From Clostridia bacterium (GTDB taxonomy: Bacteria > Bacillota > Clostridia > Oscillospirales > CAG-272): a stretch of 64,000 nt of DNA. The position numbers and the translations under genes are program-made. The notes below the pieces were generated by a model. The model saw nothing but the letters and a program-made list of their open reading frames with translations. It was not told the origin of the DNA and did not search any database. The number at the start of each line of letters is the position of its first letter. Positions within the stretch are counted from its first letter, which is position 1. Shown piece by piece: positions 7,133 to 16,365 of the stretch. The stretch spans positions 1 to 64,000 of the forward strand of contig JAFTJZ010000015.1 in assembly GCA_017456145.1 (NCBI GenBank). Direction: 5' to 3'.

Positions 7133-8629
7133 ATGATGAATTATCGTAGTACACGAGACATCAACACAGAATTCACCTGTACCTCCGCACAGGCGATCAA
7201 GCAAGGCTTGGCAGCTGACGGTGGTTTGTTCGTACCGATGGAATTGCCCGTATTGACCGAGGATTTTCTTGCAAGCCTTGCCAAAGAGCCTTACGATGTA
7301 CGCGCAGCCAAAGTTCTGCATCTGTTCCTGGACGATTATAGTGAGGAAGAGCTGCTTGCCGACTGTGCCGCCGCCTACCGCGAGCAAGCCTTCCCCGGTG
7401 GGGCTGCTCCCTTGGTCAAGGTGGACGATTTTGCACATATCTTTTCGCTGGAGCTGTGGCACGGTCCCACGGCAGCCTTCAAGGATATGGCACTGCAGAT
7501 CATGCCCAGACTTCTCTCCCGTGCACTCAAGAAAACGGGGGAGGACCGCACGGCTCTGATTCTTGTGGCAACCTCGGGCGACACAGGCAAAGCGGCACTT
7601 GAGGGGTATCGCGACATTGACCAGATCAAGATCATGGTCTACTACCCCGTAGACGGAGTCAGCCGCGTGCAAAAGCTGCAAATGGCGACCCAAGAGGGCA
7701 ACAACGTCAACGTATGCGCCATCCGCGGCAACTTTGACGACGCACAGACGGGTGTCAAGCGTATTTTCTCCGACAAGGAGGCTGCCACCAAGCTGGCGGA
7801 AAACGGTTATGTACTCTCCAGCGCCAATTCGATCAACTGGGGCAGGCTTGCTCCCCAGATCGTCTACTATATCTCCGCATATCTGGATCTTCTGGAGAAA
7901 AACGAGCTGCGTGAGGGTGAGACCTTCAACGTATGCGTTCCTACGGGCAACTTTGGCAATATTTTCGCTGCTTATCTTGCCAAAAAGATGGGACTTCCGA
8001 TCGGCAAGCTGATCTGTGCCTCCAACGCCAATAATATTCTCACTGACTTTTTGCGCACGGGAACGTACGATCGCAATCGTCCCTTCCACCTGACCATGTC
8101 CCCTTCGATGGACATTCTGATCTCCAGTAATCTGGAGCGCCTGCTCTATTTTACCGCAGGCAGTGAGAAGACCGCCGCTTATATGGCACAGCTGAACCAC
8201 GAGGGTCGTTACACCGTCGATCCCGAGGTCAAGGCCGCCATTGACGAAAATTTTGTCGGTTTCTTCGCAGACGAAAAGCAAACCGAGCAGACCATCCGCA
8301 CCTACTTCCAGCGCCATAATTATCTGTGCGATACTCACACTGCCGTTGCTCTTTGCTGCGCAGCACAATACCAGAACAGCACGGGGGATTTTGCCCCCAT
8401 GGTCGTCGACTCTACCGCAAGCCCTTATAAGTTTGCCAACAACGTATACCGCGCTGCCACGGGCAATGAGCCGACCGACGAGCTCTCCGCACTCAAGGAG
8501 CTCTCCTCTGCAACGGACACCGAAATTCCCTATCCCTTAGCCGGTCTTGCCAAGAGAAAGGTTCGCTTTGAAAAGGTGATCGATGCCGAGAATATGCTCT
8601 CTGAGGTCTACGCTTACCTCGGTATCTGA
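7133..8629 (+). CDS. thrC: Threonine synthase
   Basis: Pyridoxal-phosphate enzyme converting O-phosphohomoserine to threonine, 498 residues, matching the long form found in Clostridia and enterobacteria. The N-terminal domain begins MMNYRSTRDIN and has the typical QGLAADGGLFVP. The PLP-binding lysine is in WHGPTAAFKDMAL. The phosphate-binding loop region TSGDTGKAAL and NFGNIFAAYLAKKMG are also clear. The start at 7133 has AAAGGA about 12 bases upstream. It is the last gene of the plus-strand run; no plus-strand terminator is obvious. Confidence 0.94.
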   Translation: MMNYRSTRDINTEFTCTSAQAIKQGLAADGGLFVPMELPVLTEDFLASLAKEPYDVRAAKVLHLFLDDYSEEELLADCAAAYREQAFPGGAAPLVKVDDFAHIFSLELWHGPTAAFKDMALQIMPRLLSRALKKTGEDRTALILVATSGDTGKAALEGYRDIDQIKIMVYYPVDGVSRVQKLQMATQEGNNVNVCAIRGNFDDAQTGVKRIFSDKEAATKLAENGYVLSSANSINWGRLAPQIVYYISAYLDLLEKNELREGETFNVCVPTGNFGNIFAAYLAKKMGLPIGKLICASNANNILTDFLRTGTYDRNRPFHLTMSPSMDILISSNLERLLYFTAGSEKTAAYMAQLNHEGRYTVDPEVKAAIDENFVGFFADEKQTEQTIRTYFQRHNYLCDTHTAVALCCAAQYQNSTGDFAPMVVDSTASPYKFANNVYRAATGNEPTDELSALKELSSATDTEIPYPLAGLAKRKVRFEKVIDAENMLSEVYAYLGI

Positions 8630-8632
8630 AAA

Positions 8633-8656
8633 GCTCCCCCACAGATGTGAGGGAGC
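8633..8656 (-). terminator. Terminator of the DUF1540 gene
   Basis: The hairpin GCTCCC...GGGAGC (8633-8656, with one mismatch inside the stem) is followed on the minus strand by TTTTC. It lies 17 bases after the stop of the minus-strand DUF1540 gene, between it and thrC. Confidence 0.6.
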
Positions 8657-8673
8657 GAAAACAGGATTGCGGA

Positions 8674-8880
8674 TTACATCTGCTTTTGCTTGAAGGTAGC
8701 GCAAGCAGTATCCGCAGAGCTTTGTGCGGAGCTGGGACCGACTGCGATCTCGGGAGCGGTGCAATGTGTCTCGCAGTCGTGATACTCACAGTTGCGAACA
8801 TTGCAGCAAATTCCCTTCAGATGCTTTTTATCGCTGCCGCAGCCCTGCGTCGCACATTCGTTCATGTTGCTTTTTTCCAT
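8674..8880 (-). CDS. DUF1540 domain Cys-rich small protein
   Basis: A 68-residue protein with the DUF1540 pattern: GICCNVRNCEYHD, then a central CTAPEIAVG and a final DTACATF. The spaced cysteines suggest metal binding or disulfides. DUF1540 proteins are widespread in spore-forming Firmicutes and their function is unknown. The start at 8880 has AAGGAAGTG upstream. The gene is monocistronic on the minus strand between two plus-strand genes. Confidence 0.85.
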   Translation of the reverse strand: MEKSNMNECATQGCGSDKKHLKGICCNVRNCEYHDCETHCTAPEIAVGPSSAQSSADTACATFKQKQM

Positions 8881-9020
8881 GGAAATTCACTTCCTTATTT
8901 CAATTTTCTGTGACACCTTGCGGTGCAACAGTCATAGTTTGTCCGTGTTTGTTCGTTTTATCCCTTACGATCAAAAAGTGTTGCAAAGTCAAATCCGCAA
9001 GAAAGGAGGAGATGGCACCA

Positions 9021-9746
9021 ATGTCACTGTTCGTATTGTCCGATACTCACCTTGCCTTGCATGACAGCGGCAAATCGATGGAGGTCTTCGGCGCGCGTTG
9101 GCAGAATTATATCGCCCGCATTGAAAAGAACTGGCGAGCGGTCGTCTCCCCCGAGGATACCGTTATTATTGCAGGTGATGTTTCCTGGGCCATGACGCTG
9201 GAGGAAACGCAAAAGGATTTTTCCTTTTTGCAGGCACTTCCCGGAACCAAGCTGCTCGGAAAAGGAAACCACGATTTCTGGTGGAATACCGCCTCGAAAA
9301 TGAATCGCTATTTTGCCGAGCACGATTTCACCTCTCTGCGTATTCTTTACAACAACGCATATGTCATTGATCAATTTATCGTTTGCGGAACGCGAGGCTG
9401 GTTTATCGATCCTTCGCTGCAAAAAACGGTCGGCACGGTTGACTATGATAAGATCGTCAATCGTGAGCTGATTCGCCTGCGAATGTCTCTTGATGCGGCT
9501 TGTACACTGAAAACCGGCGAACATGAGAAAAATGAAATCCTCCCCTTTTTGCACTTCCCGCCCGTCTGGGGAGACTTCCGCTGCAATGAATTCATCACCC
9601 TTCTGAACGAATACGGCATCAAGCGCTGCTTTTTCGGTCATATTCATACGGCGCTCGGCGTACCGAGCCGTATTCAGGAGAGTGGTATTCAGTTTATTTT
9701 AACTGCTGCGGATCATCTGGATTTCACGCCACTACCGATTTTTTAA
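9021..9746 (+). CDS. Metallophosphoesterase (calcineurin-like)
   Basis: A 241-residue calcineurin-like phosphoesterase. The metal-binding motifs appear in order: DTH (LFVLSDTHLAL), GDVSW (IIAGDVSWAM), GKGNHDFWW (GNHD motif), FHFPP-like middle and GHIHT (CFFGHIHTAL). This matches the predicted phosphohydrolase group COG1768. The substrate is unknown. Start codons at 9012 and 9021 are both possible. I chose 9021 because AGGAGG at 9004-9009 is then about 11 bases away; it would be only 2 bases from 9012. Confidence 0.88.
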   Translation: MSLFVLSDTHLALHDSGKSMEVFGARWQNYIARIEKNWRAVVSPEDTVIIAGDVSWAMTLEETQKDFSFLQALPGTKLLGKGNHDFWWNTASKMNRYFAEHDFTSLRILYNNAYVIDQFIVCGTRGWFIDPSLQKTVGTVDYDKIVNRELIRLRMSLDAACTLKTGEHEKNEILPFLHFPPVWGDFRCNEFITLLNEYGIKRCFFGHIHTALGVPSRIQESGIQFILTAADHLDFTPLPIF

Positions 9747-9796
9747 GAAAAATTGCAACATCGGACAGAAATTCTGTAAAAAAATGAAAAAAGCTC

Positions 9797-9825
9797 TTGA
9801 CTTTTTGTTCAAAAAAAAGTAAAAT
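9797..9825 (+). promoter_or_regulatory. Sigma-A promoter for tig
   Basis: TTGACT at 9797-9802, a 17-base spacer and TAAAAT at 9820-9825, about 50 bases before the tig start. Confidence 0.7.
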
Positions 9826-9876
9826 ATAGTCTGTATGAAAATTTATCACTTTTATTAAATTTGGAGGAAAACAAAA

Positions 9877-11193
9877 ATGGCATTAACCAAATGCGAAAAG
9901 AACGAACAGGGTCAGTATGTACTCGAGTTCGGTGTAGAAAAAGATGTTTTTGAGGCTGCGGTCAACAAGGTATACCGCAAGGAAGTTAAGAACATGACCA
10001 TCCCCGGGTTCCGCAAGGGCAAGGCTCCCCGCGCCATGATCGAGAAAATGTATGGTAAGGGTGTGTTTTATGAAGGTGCGTTCAACGCACTGCTCCCCGA
10101 GGCATATGAGGCCGCTCTTAAGGAGTCTGCACTGCAGGTCGTCGGTCAGCCCGAATTTGACGTTGTCAGCTGCGATGAGAACGGTGTGGTTTTCTCCGCA
10201 ACCGTATATGTCAAGCCCGAGGTTGAGATCAAGGATTATTTCGGTATTGAGGCAACCAAGCAGGTAGCAGAGGTAACCGATGAGGAGATCGACAATGAGA
10301 TCCTCGCTGTTCGCGACAGAAATTCCCGCGAGACCGAGATCGTTGACCGTGCTGCCGAGAACGGTGACACTGTCACCATTGACTTTGAGGGCTTTGCCGA
10401 TGACGTTCCCTTTGAGGGTGGCAAGGGTACCGATTATCCTCTGGAGCTCGGTTCCGGTAGCTTTATCCCCGGCTTTGAGGAGCAGATCGTCGGTCATGCC
10501 ATCGGCGACGCATTTGATGTCAACGTCACCTTCCCCGAGGAATATCATGCCGAGGATCTGAAGGGCAAGCCTGCCGTCTTCAAGGTAACGCTCAAGGCCA
10601 TCAAGAAGATCGAGCTGCCCGAGCTGGATGATGATTTTGTCAAGGATGTTTCCGAATTTGACACTGTCGATGCATATCGCGCAGATTGGAAGGCTAAACT
10701 GGAAAAGAAGCATGAGAGCGCTGCAGCATCCGCTTTTGAGGATCAGCTGATGAAGGCACTGATGGATCGTCTGGTTGCCGACATTCCCGAGCCCATGTTT
10801 GCCGAGGAGACCGAAAACTTCCTGCGCGATTATGACAACAGACTCCGTATGCAGGGGCTGGATCTGAACACCTACTTCAAGTACACGGGCATGACGCTGG
10901 ATTCCATGCGCGAGCAGTTCCGTCCGCAGGCAGAAAGCCAGGTCAAGTGCCGTCTGGCTTTGGAAAAGATCGCCGAGCTGGAGAATATCACGCCCACCGA
11001 TGAGGAGATCGACGCTGAGTACGAGGCAATTGCCACCGCCTATAACATGGAAGTTGAAAAGGTCAAGGAGGTCGTTGCTCACGACGCCATCGTTGCCGAC
11101 ATGAAGGTCAAAAAGGCAATGGAGGCGGTCAAAGCAAACGCCGTAATCGTTGCCGCTCCTGCAGCACAAGAGGCTCCCGCAGCCGAAGCATAA
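9877..11193 (+). CDS. tig: Trigger factor, ribosome-associated chaperone
   Basis: Trigger factor, 438 residues, a peptidyl-prolyl isomerase and chaperone that binds nascent chains at the ribosome exit. The ribosome-binding signature is in IPGFRKGKAPRAMIEKMYG. The FKBP-type domain is near DTVTIDFEGFADDVPFEGG through LPELDDDFVKDVSEFDT. The C-terminal helical chaperone domain ends in an Ala-rich tail. GGAGGAAAAC precedes the start. The next genes are clpP and clpX, the usual tig-clpP-clpX order. A 212-base gap with hairpins separates tig from clpP. Confidence 0.97.
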   Translation: MALTKCEKNEQGQYVLEFGVEKDVFEAAVNKVYRKEVKNMTIPGFRKGKAPRAMIEKMYGKGVFYEGAFNALLPEAYEAALKESALQVVGQPEFDVVSCDENGVVFSATVYVKPEVEIKDYFGIEATKQVAEVTDEEIDNEILAVRDRNSRETEIVDRAAENGDTVTIDFEGFADDVPFEGGKGTDYPLELGSGSFIPGFEEQIVGHAIGDAFDVNVTFPEEYHAEDLKGKPAVFKVTLKAIKKIELPELDDDFVKDVSEFDTVDAYRADWKAKLEKKHESAAASAFEDQLMKALMDRLVADIPEPMFAEETENFLRDYDNRLRMQGLDLNTYFKYTGMTLDSMREQFRPQAESQVKCRLALEKIAELENITPTDEEIDAEYEAIATAYNMEVEKVKEVVAHDAIVADMKVKKAMEAVKANAVIVAAPAAQEAPAAEA

Positions 11194-11405
11194 AATAGAT
11201 ACGGATTTTTGTGACATTGCGCGAGAGCACACCGTAAACTGTAAAGCGGGCGGTGCGCCTCGGTATTTGCGTGATGCACGGTTTCTGCATGCTTTGCAGT
11301 GCGAAATGTACGTAAAGATGATGCGTTGCCCGACATTGCTTTCGGTGTCGGGCAGTTGCATTATCTCCGTATGCACTCAAAATCAAGGTTGGAGGTATTT
11401 TATAC
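11194..11405 (+). other. tig-clpP intergenic region with a stable hairpin
   Basis: No ORF with a ribosome binding site is seen. The clearest structure is an 8-bp perfect stem GCCCGACA (11328-11335) with TGTCGGGC (11346-11353). It is not followed by T residues, so it could be a processing site or mRNA stabiliser and is unlikely to be a terminator. I see no CIRCE and no CtsR operator. Confidence 0.4.
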
Positions 11406-12017
11406 ATGCTGTATGAACAGTTTCCCCGTCACGCGGCCCTCGTCCCCACCGTTGTCGAACAGACCGGTAAGGGCGAGCGTGCGTATGACATTTATTCCCG
11501 TCTGCTCAATGATCGCATTATTTTCCTTGCAGACGAGGTCAATGACGTCACCGCCTCTTTGGTGGTTGCGCAACTTTTATTCCTTGAGGCGGAAGATCCC
11601 GATAAGGATATCAGCCTCTATATCAACAGCCCCGGCGGTTCGGTCACTGCCGGTATGGCCATCTACGACACCATGAACTTCATCAAGTGCGACGTTTCCA
11701 CGATTTGCATCGGTATGGCTGCCAGCATGGGAGCGTTCTTGTTATCTTCGGGTGCCAAGGGTAAGAGAATTGCCCTGCCCAACAGTGAGATCATGATCCA
11801 CCAGCCTCTTGGCGGTGCCAAGGGTCAGGCAACGGATATCAAGATTCAAGCTGACCTCATTTTGCGTACACGCGACAACCTCAACCGTATTCTCGCCGAA
11901 AACACCGGCAAATCCATTGAGGAAATTGCACACGACACCGAGCGTGACAATTTCATGACTGCTCCTGAGGCGCTCTCTTATGGTCTGATCGACAAAATTC
12001 TGACCAAGCGCGACTGA
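11406..12017 (+). CDS. clpP: ATP-dependent Clp protease proteolytic subunit
   Basis: A serine peptidase of 203 residues that forms the barrel-shaped Clp core. The catalytic triad is visible: Ser107 in [11 protein letters not shown], His132 in MIHQPLGG and Asp177 in HDTERDNFM. The oxyanion-hole loop is NSPGGSV (74-80). It begins [20 protein letters not shown], typical of the family. The start has GGAGG at good spacing. clpX follows by 23 bases, so the two are in one operon. Confidence 0.97.
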   Translation: MLYEQFPRHAALVPTVVEQTGKGERAYDIYSRLLNDRIIFLADEVNDVTASLVVAQLLFLEAEDPDKDISLYINSPGGSVTAGMAIYDTMNFIKCDVSTICIGMAASMGAFLLSSGAKGKRIALPNSEIMIHQPLGGAKGQATDIKIQADLILRTRDNLNRILAENTGKSIEEIAHDTERDNFMTAPEALSYGLIDKILTKRD

Positions 12018-12040
12018 TTACCGACGGAAAGGATATCCTT

Positions 12041-13429
12041 ATGGCTAATACACACACCCCCGGAAACGGTGATCTGCGCCGCTGTGCATTTTGTGGCAGA
12101 ACCGAGCACCAAGTCAACTTTCTGATTCCTTCTCCTACGGGCGTTTATATTTGTGACGTCTGCGTGGATGCCTGCAGTGAACTGATCGACCAGACATTAG
12201 AGATGGAGGAGCAGCTCGATCATAGATCGTCGTCCTCCTCGCGCGGAAAGAAAAAACTGACCTTTACCATGGAAAATCTGCCCAAGCCCGCACAGATCAA
12301 ATCGGGGCTTGATGAATATGTCATCGGGCAGGACGAGGCAAAGATCGCACTCTCCGTCGCCGTTTACAATCACTATAAACGTATTCTATCCAAGGAAAAC
12401 GGCACAAATAAAAAATCAAAAAAAGCAAGCACTCCTCCCTCCGCGTATGGCGATGTGGAGTTACAGAAGAGCAATGTCCTTTTGATCGGCCCTACGGGTG
12501 TCGGTAAAACCTATCTTGCTCAGACACTGGCTAAAATGCTGCAGGTTCCCTTTGCCATCGCCGATGCCACAACACTGACCGAGGCCGGTTACGTCGGTGA
12601 GGATGTTGAGAATATTCTTCTGCGTCTGGTGCAGGCTGCCGATTTCGATATTGAGCTTGCCGAGCGCGGCATCATTTATATTGACGAAATCGACAAGATC
12701 TCCCGCAAGAGCGAAAATCGCTCTATCACTCGCGACGTATCGGGCGAGGGTGTGCAGCAGGCACTTCTCAAAATTCTTGAGGGTACGGTGGCAAATGTTC
12801 CTCCGCAGGGCGGGCGCAAGCATCCCAATCAGGAATTTCTGCAGGTTAATACCGAGAACATTCTGTTTATCTGCGGCGGTGCGTTCGACGGACTGGAAAA
12901 GCTGATCGAAAAACGCCGCGGTAACCAATCCATTGGCTTTGAAAGCGAGATCAAGAAAAAGAGCGAGCGCAAGGAGATGGGACTGTTCCGCGATGTCACG
13001 CCGCACGACATTGTCAAATTCGGTCTGATCCCCGAGCTGACGGGACGTCTGCCTGTCATCGTCGCGCTCAATGACCTTGACAGTGAGGCGCTGGTTCGCA
13101 TCATCAGTGAGCCTAAGAACTCCTTGGTCAAGCAATATATGAAACTGTTTGACATGGACGGCGTGGAGTTGATCTTTGAGGAGGATGCGCTCCGTGAAAT
13201 CGCAGCGCAAGCGTTGGAGAGAAACACGGGTGCACGCGGTCTGCGTTCCATTTTGGAAAAAGCCATGACCGACATGATGTTCACTATTCCCTCCCGCAGT
13301 GACATCGGACAGATCCGTATCACCGCAGGCTTTATCAAAGGCGAGGAGGACGCAATTTATCTTCCCCGCGTAAAGGAGGAACAGCTCTCCCTCCCGGAGT
13401 TTCAGAATGAGGAAACATCGAACGAATAA
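12041..13429 (+). CDS. clpX: ATP-dependent Clp protease ATP-binding subunit ClpX
   Basis: A 462-residue AAA+ unfoldase that feeds ClpP. The N-terminal zinc-binding domain is [13 protein letters not shown] followed by [10 protein letters not shown]. Then come Walker A GPTGVGKT, Walker [11 protein letters not shown] and the arginine-finger/sensor region [12 protein letters not shown]. The IGF-like loop that docks on ClpP is seen as [15 protein letters not shown] precedes the start, and an intrinsic terminator follows 6 bases after the stop. Confidence 0.97.
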   Translation: MANTHTPGNGDLRRCAFCGRTEHQVNFLIPSPTGVYICDVCVDACSELIDQTLEMEEQLDHRSSSSSRGKKKLTFTMENLPKPAQIKSGLDEYVIGQDEAKIALSVAVYNHYKRILSKENGTNKKSKKASTPPSAYGDVELQKSNVLLIGPTGVGKTYLAQTLAKMLQVPFAIADATTLTEAGYVGEDVENILLRLVQAADFDIELAERGIIYIDEIDKISRKSENRSITRDVSGEGVQQALLKILEGTVANVPPQGGRKHPNQEFLQVNTENILFICGGAFDGLEKLIEKRRGNQSIGFESEIKKKSERKEMGLFRDVTPHDIVKFGLIPELTGRLPVIVALNDLDSEALVRIISEPKNSLVKQYMKLFDMDGVELIFEEDALREIAAQALERNTGARGLRSILEKAMTDMMFTIPSRSDIGQIRITAGFIKGEEDAIYLPRVKEEQLSLPEFQNEETSNE

Positions 13430-13434
13430 AAAAG

Positions 13435-13473
13435 CAACCGCAAGGAATTTTGATTTCCCTGCGGTTGTTTTTT
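13435..13473 (+). terminator. Terminator of the tig-clpP-clpX cluster
   Basis: CAACCGCA (13435-13442) pairs with TGCGGTTG (13460-13467), with more pairs inside, followed by TTTTTT at 13468-13473. Confidence 0.85.
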
Positions 13474-13481
13474 AGGTTGCG

Positions 13482-13976
13482 TTAACGTAACTCCTTTTTT
13501 CTCTTTCTGCGCGCAAAAAAGCTCCCAATCAGTACTCCAACAACGTAAAGGCTGCAAGAAATGATCGCTCCTGACACTGTACCAAGGAATGTTGGTGAAC
13601 CATCTGCCTGCGCACTGAGCAAAATACCCAAATGGTGCCCGTTGACGGAAATCAAATAACTGTCTCCACTCACGATCCAGACAAGACCATATATTCCACC
13701 ACCGATCAAAGCGGAAACCGTCACCTCCCTGACCGATTTTTTTCCCATTTCATCTCTCTGTCGATAAATCAGAGTCAAGAACACGGTCGTCAATACGATC
13801 CCAACCACGGACTGCAGTAAATTCTCATACATCTCTTTGTTGGCACTGTTGTGGTATCCCCCACGAAAGATATACAGAGGAATCATCGCAAACAAAAAAG
13901 CAAGCCATGCAGCGCCGTACATGGAAACAGCGCAGAAGATCGCATCTTTTACACTTGCCCTTACATTTTTCATCAT
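13482..13976 (-). CDS. Small integral membrane protein, unknown function
   Basis: A 164-residue protein with four hydrophobic segments. The first is near AAWLAFLFAMIPLYIF, the second near VVGIVLTTVFLTLIY, the third near ALIGGGIYGLVWIV and the last near CSLYVVGVLIGSFFA. A basic tail (RRKRKKEL) suggests a cytoplasmic C-terminus. I do not recognise a family. The start at 13976 (ATGATG) has GAGGG just upstream; longer frames to 14033 overlap the predicted promoter. It has its own consensus promoter. Confidence 0.7.
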   Translation of the reverse strand: MMKNVRASVKDAIFCAVSMYGAAWLAFLFAMIPLYIFRGGYHNSANKEMYENLLQSVVGIVLTTVFLTLIYRQRDEMGKKSVREVTVSALIGGGIYGLVWIVSGDSYLISVNGHHLGILLSAQADGSPTFLGTVSGAIISCSLYVVGVLIGSFFARRKRKKELR

Positions 13977-14004
13977 ACTTCCCTCGGCACGGTTATTTTT
14001 AATC

Positions 14005-14033
14005 ATTATACCATAACCGCAATGCCCTGTCAA
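14005..14033 (-). promoter_or_regulatory. Consensus sigma-A promoter for the 13482-13976 gene
   Basis: TTGACA at 14033-14028, 17 bases, TATAAT at 14010-14005 on the minus strand. Confidence 0.8.
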
Positions 14034-14069
14034 GCAACTCTCGGTTGCTCATTTACAACGCGCAGCTTT

Positions 14070-14098
14070 GCGGGTGGCTCCCTTTCAGAGTCACCCGC
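14070..14098 (-). other. 11-bp hairpin at the end of the Cys-rich gene
   Basis: GCGGGTGGCTC pairs with GAGTCACCCGC (one G-U pair), just beyond the stop at 14107. It lacks a T run on the minus strand, so it may be an imperfect terminator or an mRNA 3'-end structure. Confidence 0.45.
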
Positions 14099-14106
14099 AG
14101 CTCCAT

Positions 14107-14964
14107 TCAGCAGCCGCAACGGTTCTTTCCGCTGTCATTCCCCGCAGAAGTCAACGCGGGCGTGCTCGCAGGACAAAATTCCTTGGTCGGGAACGCCATG
14201 GAGCGGAAGATACCGCAGGGATCGTCATCGCACGAGGTCATGCACTCCTTGTCGGGGACACAATATTCCGTCGCCTGAATGAGATACTGTGCAGGGCGTG
14301 TGATGCGAACCACCGAGAAAATCCCCAGAGAAACGGTAAGATATCTGCGCGCGTTATCCCCATCGCTCAAAGGACCGCTCATATAGGTGCTGACCGTTTC
14401 GGGAATGTCGCAGCAGCAACAGCAGCAGTTGCACTTGCAGGCCTCCTCCACCACGGCGCAGGACAAAACAATAGGGTCGACCAGCTGTACGATCGCCGTG
14501 GGAGCGTTGCTGCTCTCTCCGGTCAGATCGGGCTCCACGCAAAAGCTCGAAGTATCACAACTGCTCTTGAAGGTGCGGACGTTGCTCTCACCACCGTAAA
14601 GGATCACCCTCTTATCCAGCACGGCAATGCCGTCAAACTCTTGCGATCTGCCGCCGATGCAGGCCTCCAGCTCCAGTTTGACAAAGAAACGAATACATAC
14701 GGCATAAAAGCCGCGGTTGAACTGTACGCTTTCCAGATGAATGGACGTATATGCGACTGTCGCGCACTTGACGCGCACGGTGTTGGTTCTCTCGATGATC
14801 TCGTTGCCGAAGTCGGTCAGAAAAACGCGTGCGTTTTCAAAACAGTCACGATCCTTGCAGGAATCGAGAATACGATCCGTTTCAATGCAGTACAGCTCAC
14901 GATTTCCGTTACCAAAGCAGTCGCCAAGACTGCCGGTACGGGGGAACCTGTTATCTGCCATCAT
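14107..14964 (-). CDS. Cys-rich conserved Clostridia protein of unknown function
   Basis: A 285-residue protein without signal peptide or membrane helix. It has many cysteines: CKDRDCFEN near residue 35-45, a striking run CKCNCCCCCC near residues 176-185, and a C-terminal set (CMTSCDDDPC). The central part (VRFFVKLELEACIGG-like, then EFDGIAVLDKRVILYGGE) looks like a beta-rich domain. I recall similar conserved proteins in Clostridia without assigned function; this is memory only. The composition would fit a spore-coat or metal-binding protein, but nothing here proves it. AAGGAGG stands before the start. Confidence 0.75.
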   Translation of the reverse strand: MMADNRFPRTGSLGDCFGNGNRELYCIETDRILDSCKDRDCFENARVFLTDFGNEIIERTNTVRVKCATVAYTSIHLESVQFNRGFYAVCIRFFVKLELEACIGGRSQEFDGIAVLDKRVILYGGESNVRTFKSSCDTSSFCVEPDLTGESSNAPTAIVQLVDPIVLSCAVVEEACKCNCCCCCCDIPETVSTYMSGPLSDGDNARRYLTVSLGIFSVVRITRPAQYLIQATEYCVPDKECMTSCDDDPCGIFRSMAFPTKEFCPASTPALTSAGNDSGKNRCGC

Positions 14965-15130
14965 GATTTACCTCCTTATGTCTGATGTTCGGGACTCGAC
15001 GAACACATAAATCTGTCTGTGATCGATATCCCTCGCTATTATTCTATTCCGCTCGCAGATTTTTGCCTCTCAAATTTCGCGCTTTTTCGCAAATAAAAAA
15101 ATATCGGCACGAGCCACGGCTTATGGGGAT

Positions 15131-15160
15131 GAAAAGGGGCTGCGTCATTGGCGCAGCCCC
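15131..15160 (-). terminator. Strong hairpin, second of two tandem terminators
   Basis: A 9-bp stem GGGGCTGCG (15136-15144) pairs with CGCAGCCCC (15152-15160). On the minus strand it is followed by TTTTC. Confidence 0.6.
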
Positions 15161-15258
15161 TGCGAAAAAAGCCGACATCAGGCTTTTTGCCGCGCGGATT
15201 TTGCGAATTTTGCCTGCAGAGCCGGCAAAAAATGCGGGGGTTCACCGCAAAGAAAAAT

Positions 15259-15305
15259 AACGGGGTGAGTTTCAAATGCTTTTTTAACATTTGACTCACC
15301 CCGTT
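15259..15305 (-). terminator. Long terminator of the 15401-16189 gene
   Basis: A 12-bp perfect stem AACGGGGTGAGT (15259-15270) pairs with ACTCACCCCGTT (15294-15305), with further CAAATG/CATTTG pairing inside. T-rich sequence follows on the minus strand (TATTTTTCTTT). Confidence 0.7.
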
Positions 15306-15400
15306 CGTTCTTTTATTGCACTTGTAAAATTCGGTATTGAGACCCCCGCTTGATTCATATTTTCAAATCAGCTTGCTTTGAGACGCCCATCCGAGGCGCT

Positions 15401-16189
15401 TTATGCTACGTTTCTTTTTCCGAGCGAAAGTCGAACAACGAGATATCGAACCACAAAGCAACAGACGATGGCTATGGCGATATCCGTGACATAATAAAAA
15501 ATCATCCATAACAGATCTGCCGTGTCCGTCGGCGCACCGTAGCCGACATCATAAATAATACGACCGACGACACGCACAAACAGCACCACCCCACCGCTGA
15601 TCAGCGTGGCAATATGAATCGGTCCACGTAAGGCAAAGATGCTGCGCGAGGTCATCCCATGTAATACACGATCTGACAGCGGCTGTTGTGAGGCAAGCAA
15701 TGCACGTGTACGCACCGAATAGATTTCATCCTCGCGGCGAAGGAGCAAATGTGTAACAACCAGCACGATGGCTACCTGCGTCACATCCAACAAAACGTAG
15801 ATCACTAAAAACAAAAGCTCAAACATAAGATCGGATAGATCCAGCCCCTCCATTCGCCACGAGACAAAAAAGGTAGCAACATAGCGGATTGCCGTCGCCG
15901 CAGCAAAAAGCAGAACGCAACGCACCGCCGCACGGGCACCGTACAGATATCGCGCCGAGATGGTATTGGCAAACGCAAGACAAAACACCGCCAATTCAAT
16001 GACCGTGATCAGAAACACCGCTATTTCATACAGCATGGTTCCTTGAAATACAATATTGCTGCCAAACAAATTCGACAACGGTAAAAGCACCAAAGCATAG
16101 ATTGCATAAAGAATACAGGCCGTGATGAAATATCGCAGCGCGTTCCGCCGCGGCAGTGGAATATTCGGATAAATTTGGTTTGGATTCAT
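15401..16189 (-). CDS. Multi-pass membrane protein, unknown function
   Basis: A 262-residue protein with about six hydrophobic segments spread over its length. The first is FITACILYAIYALVLLPLSN near residue 25, and the last is in TDIAIAIVCCFVVRYLVV near the C-terminus. It begins MNPNQIYPNIPLPRR and ends with a short basic tail. I do not recognise a family, and no catalytic motif is visible. The start has GAGGAAG about 7 bases upstream. It is monocistronic, with two tandem terminators downstream. Confidence 0.7.
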   Translation of the reverse strand: MNPNQIYPNIPLPRRNALRYFITACILYAIYALVLLPLSNLFGSNIVFQGTMLYEIAVFLITVIELAVFCLAFANTISARYLYGARAAVRCVLLFAAATAIRYVATFFVSWRMEGLDLSDLMFELLFLVIYVLLDVTQVAIVLVVTHLLLRREDEIYSVRTRALLASQQPLSDRVLHGMTSRSIFALRGPIHIATLISGGVVLFVRVVGRIIYDVGYGAPTDTADLLWMIFYYVTDIAIAIVCCFVVRYLVVRLSLGKRNVA

Positions 16190-16365
16190 GGATTACTTCC
16201 TCGCATCGACCGCCACCATTCGGTGGTCCTTTTCGTTTTCTATAGTATATCATATCATCGGACAAAAAGAAAGAGGGCAAATGTAAAAAATTTAATAAAA
16301 AAGCATTTTTTTCTCGTTCCCCTCATACGTTATTGGTAGTAATGTAAATCAAAGGAGAAAACACC

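Larger units (their letters stand above)
14965..15400. other. Intergenic stretch with stacked hairpins, no supported gene
   Basis: This 436-base gap contains two minus-strand terminator-like hairpins (listed separately), a third small inverted pair (GCCGACATCAGGC), and AT-rich sequence. Short open frames exist but have no ribosome binding site or protein-like composition. I see nothing else. Confidence 0.5.

Noticed and set aside
7094..8368. Long open frame on the minus strand opposite thrC
   Set aside because: It is a shadow of the well-supported thrC gene, with no ribosome binding site and no recognisable domain.
9883..11376. Open frame of about 497 codons opposite tig
   Set aside because: Shadow frame caused by codon bias of tig; tig matches its family over the full length.
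11194..11405. CtsR or CIRCE heat-shock operator before clpP
   Set aside because: Neither the CtsR heptanucleotide repeat nor the CIRCE inverted repeat is found.
15039..15299. 86-codon minus-strand frame in the 15-kb gap
   Set aside because: It overlaps the terminator hairpins and lacks a ribosome binding site and normal composition.
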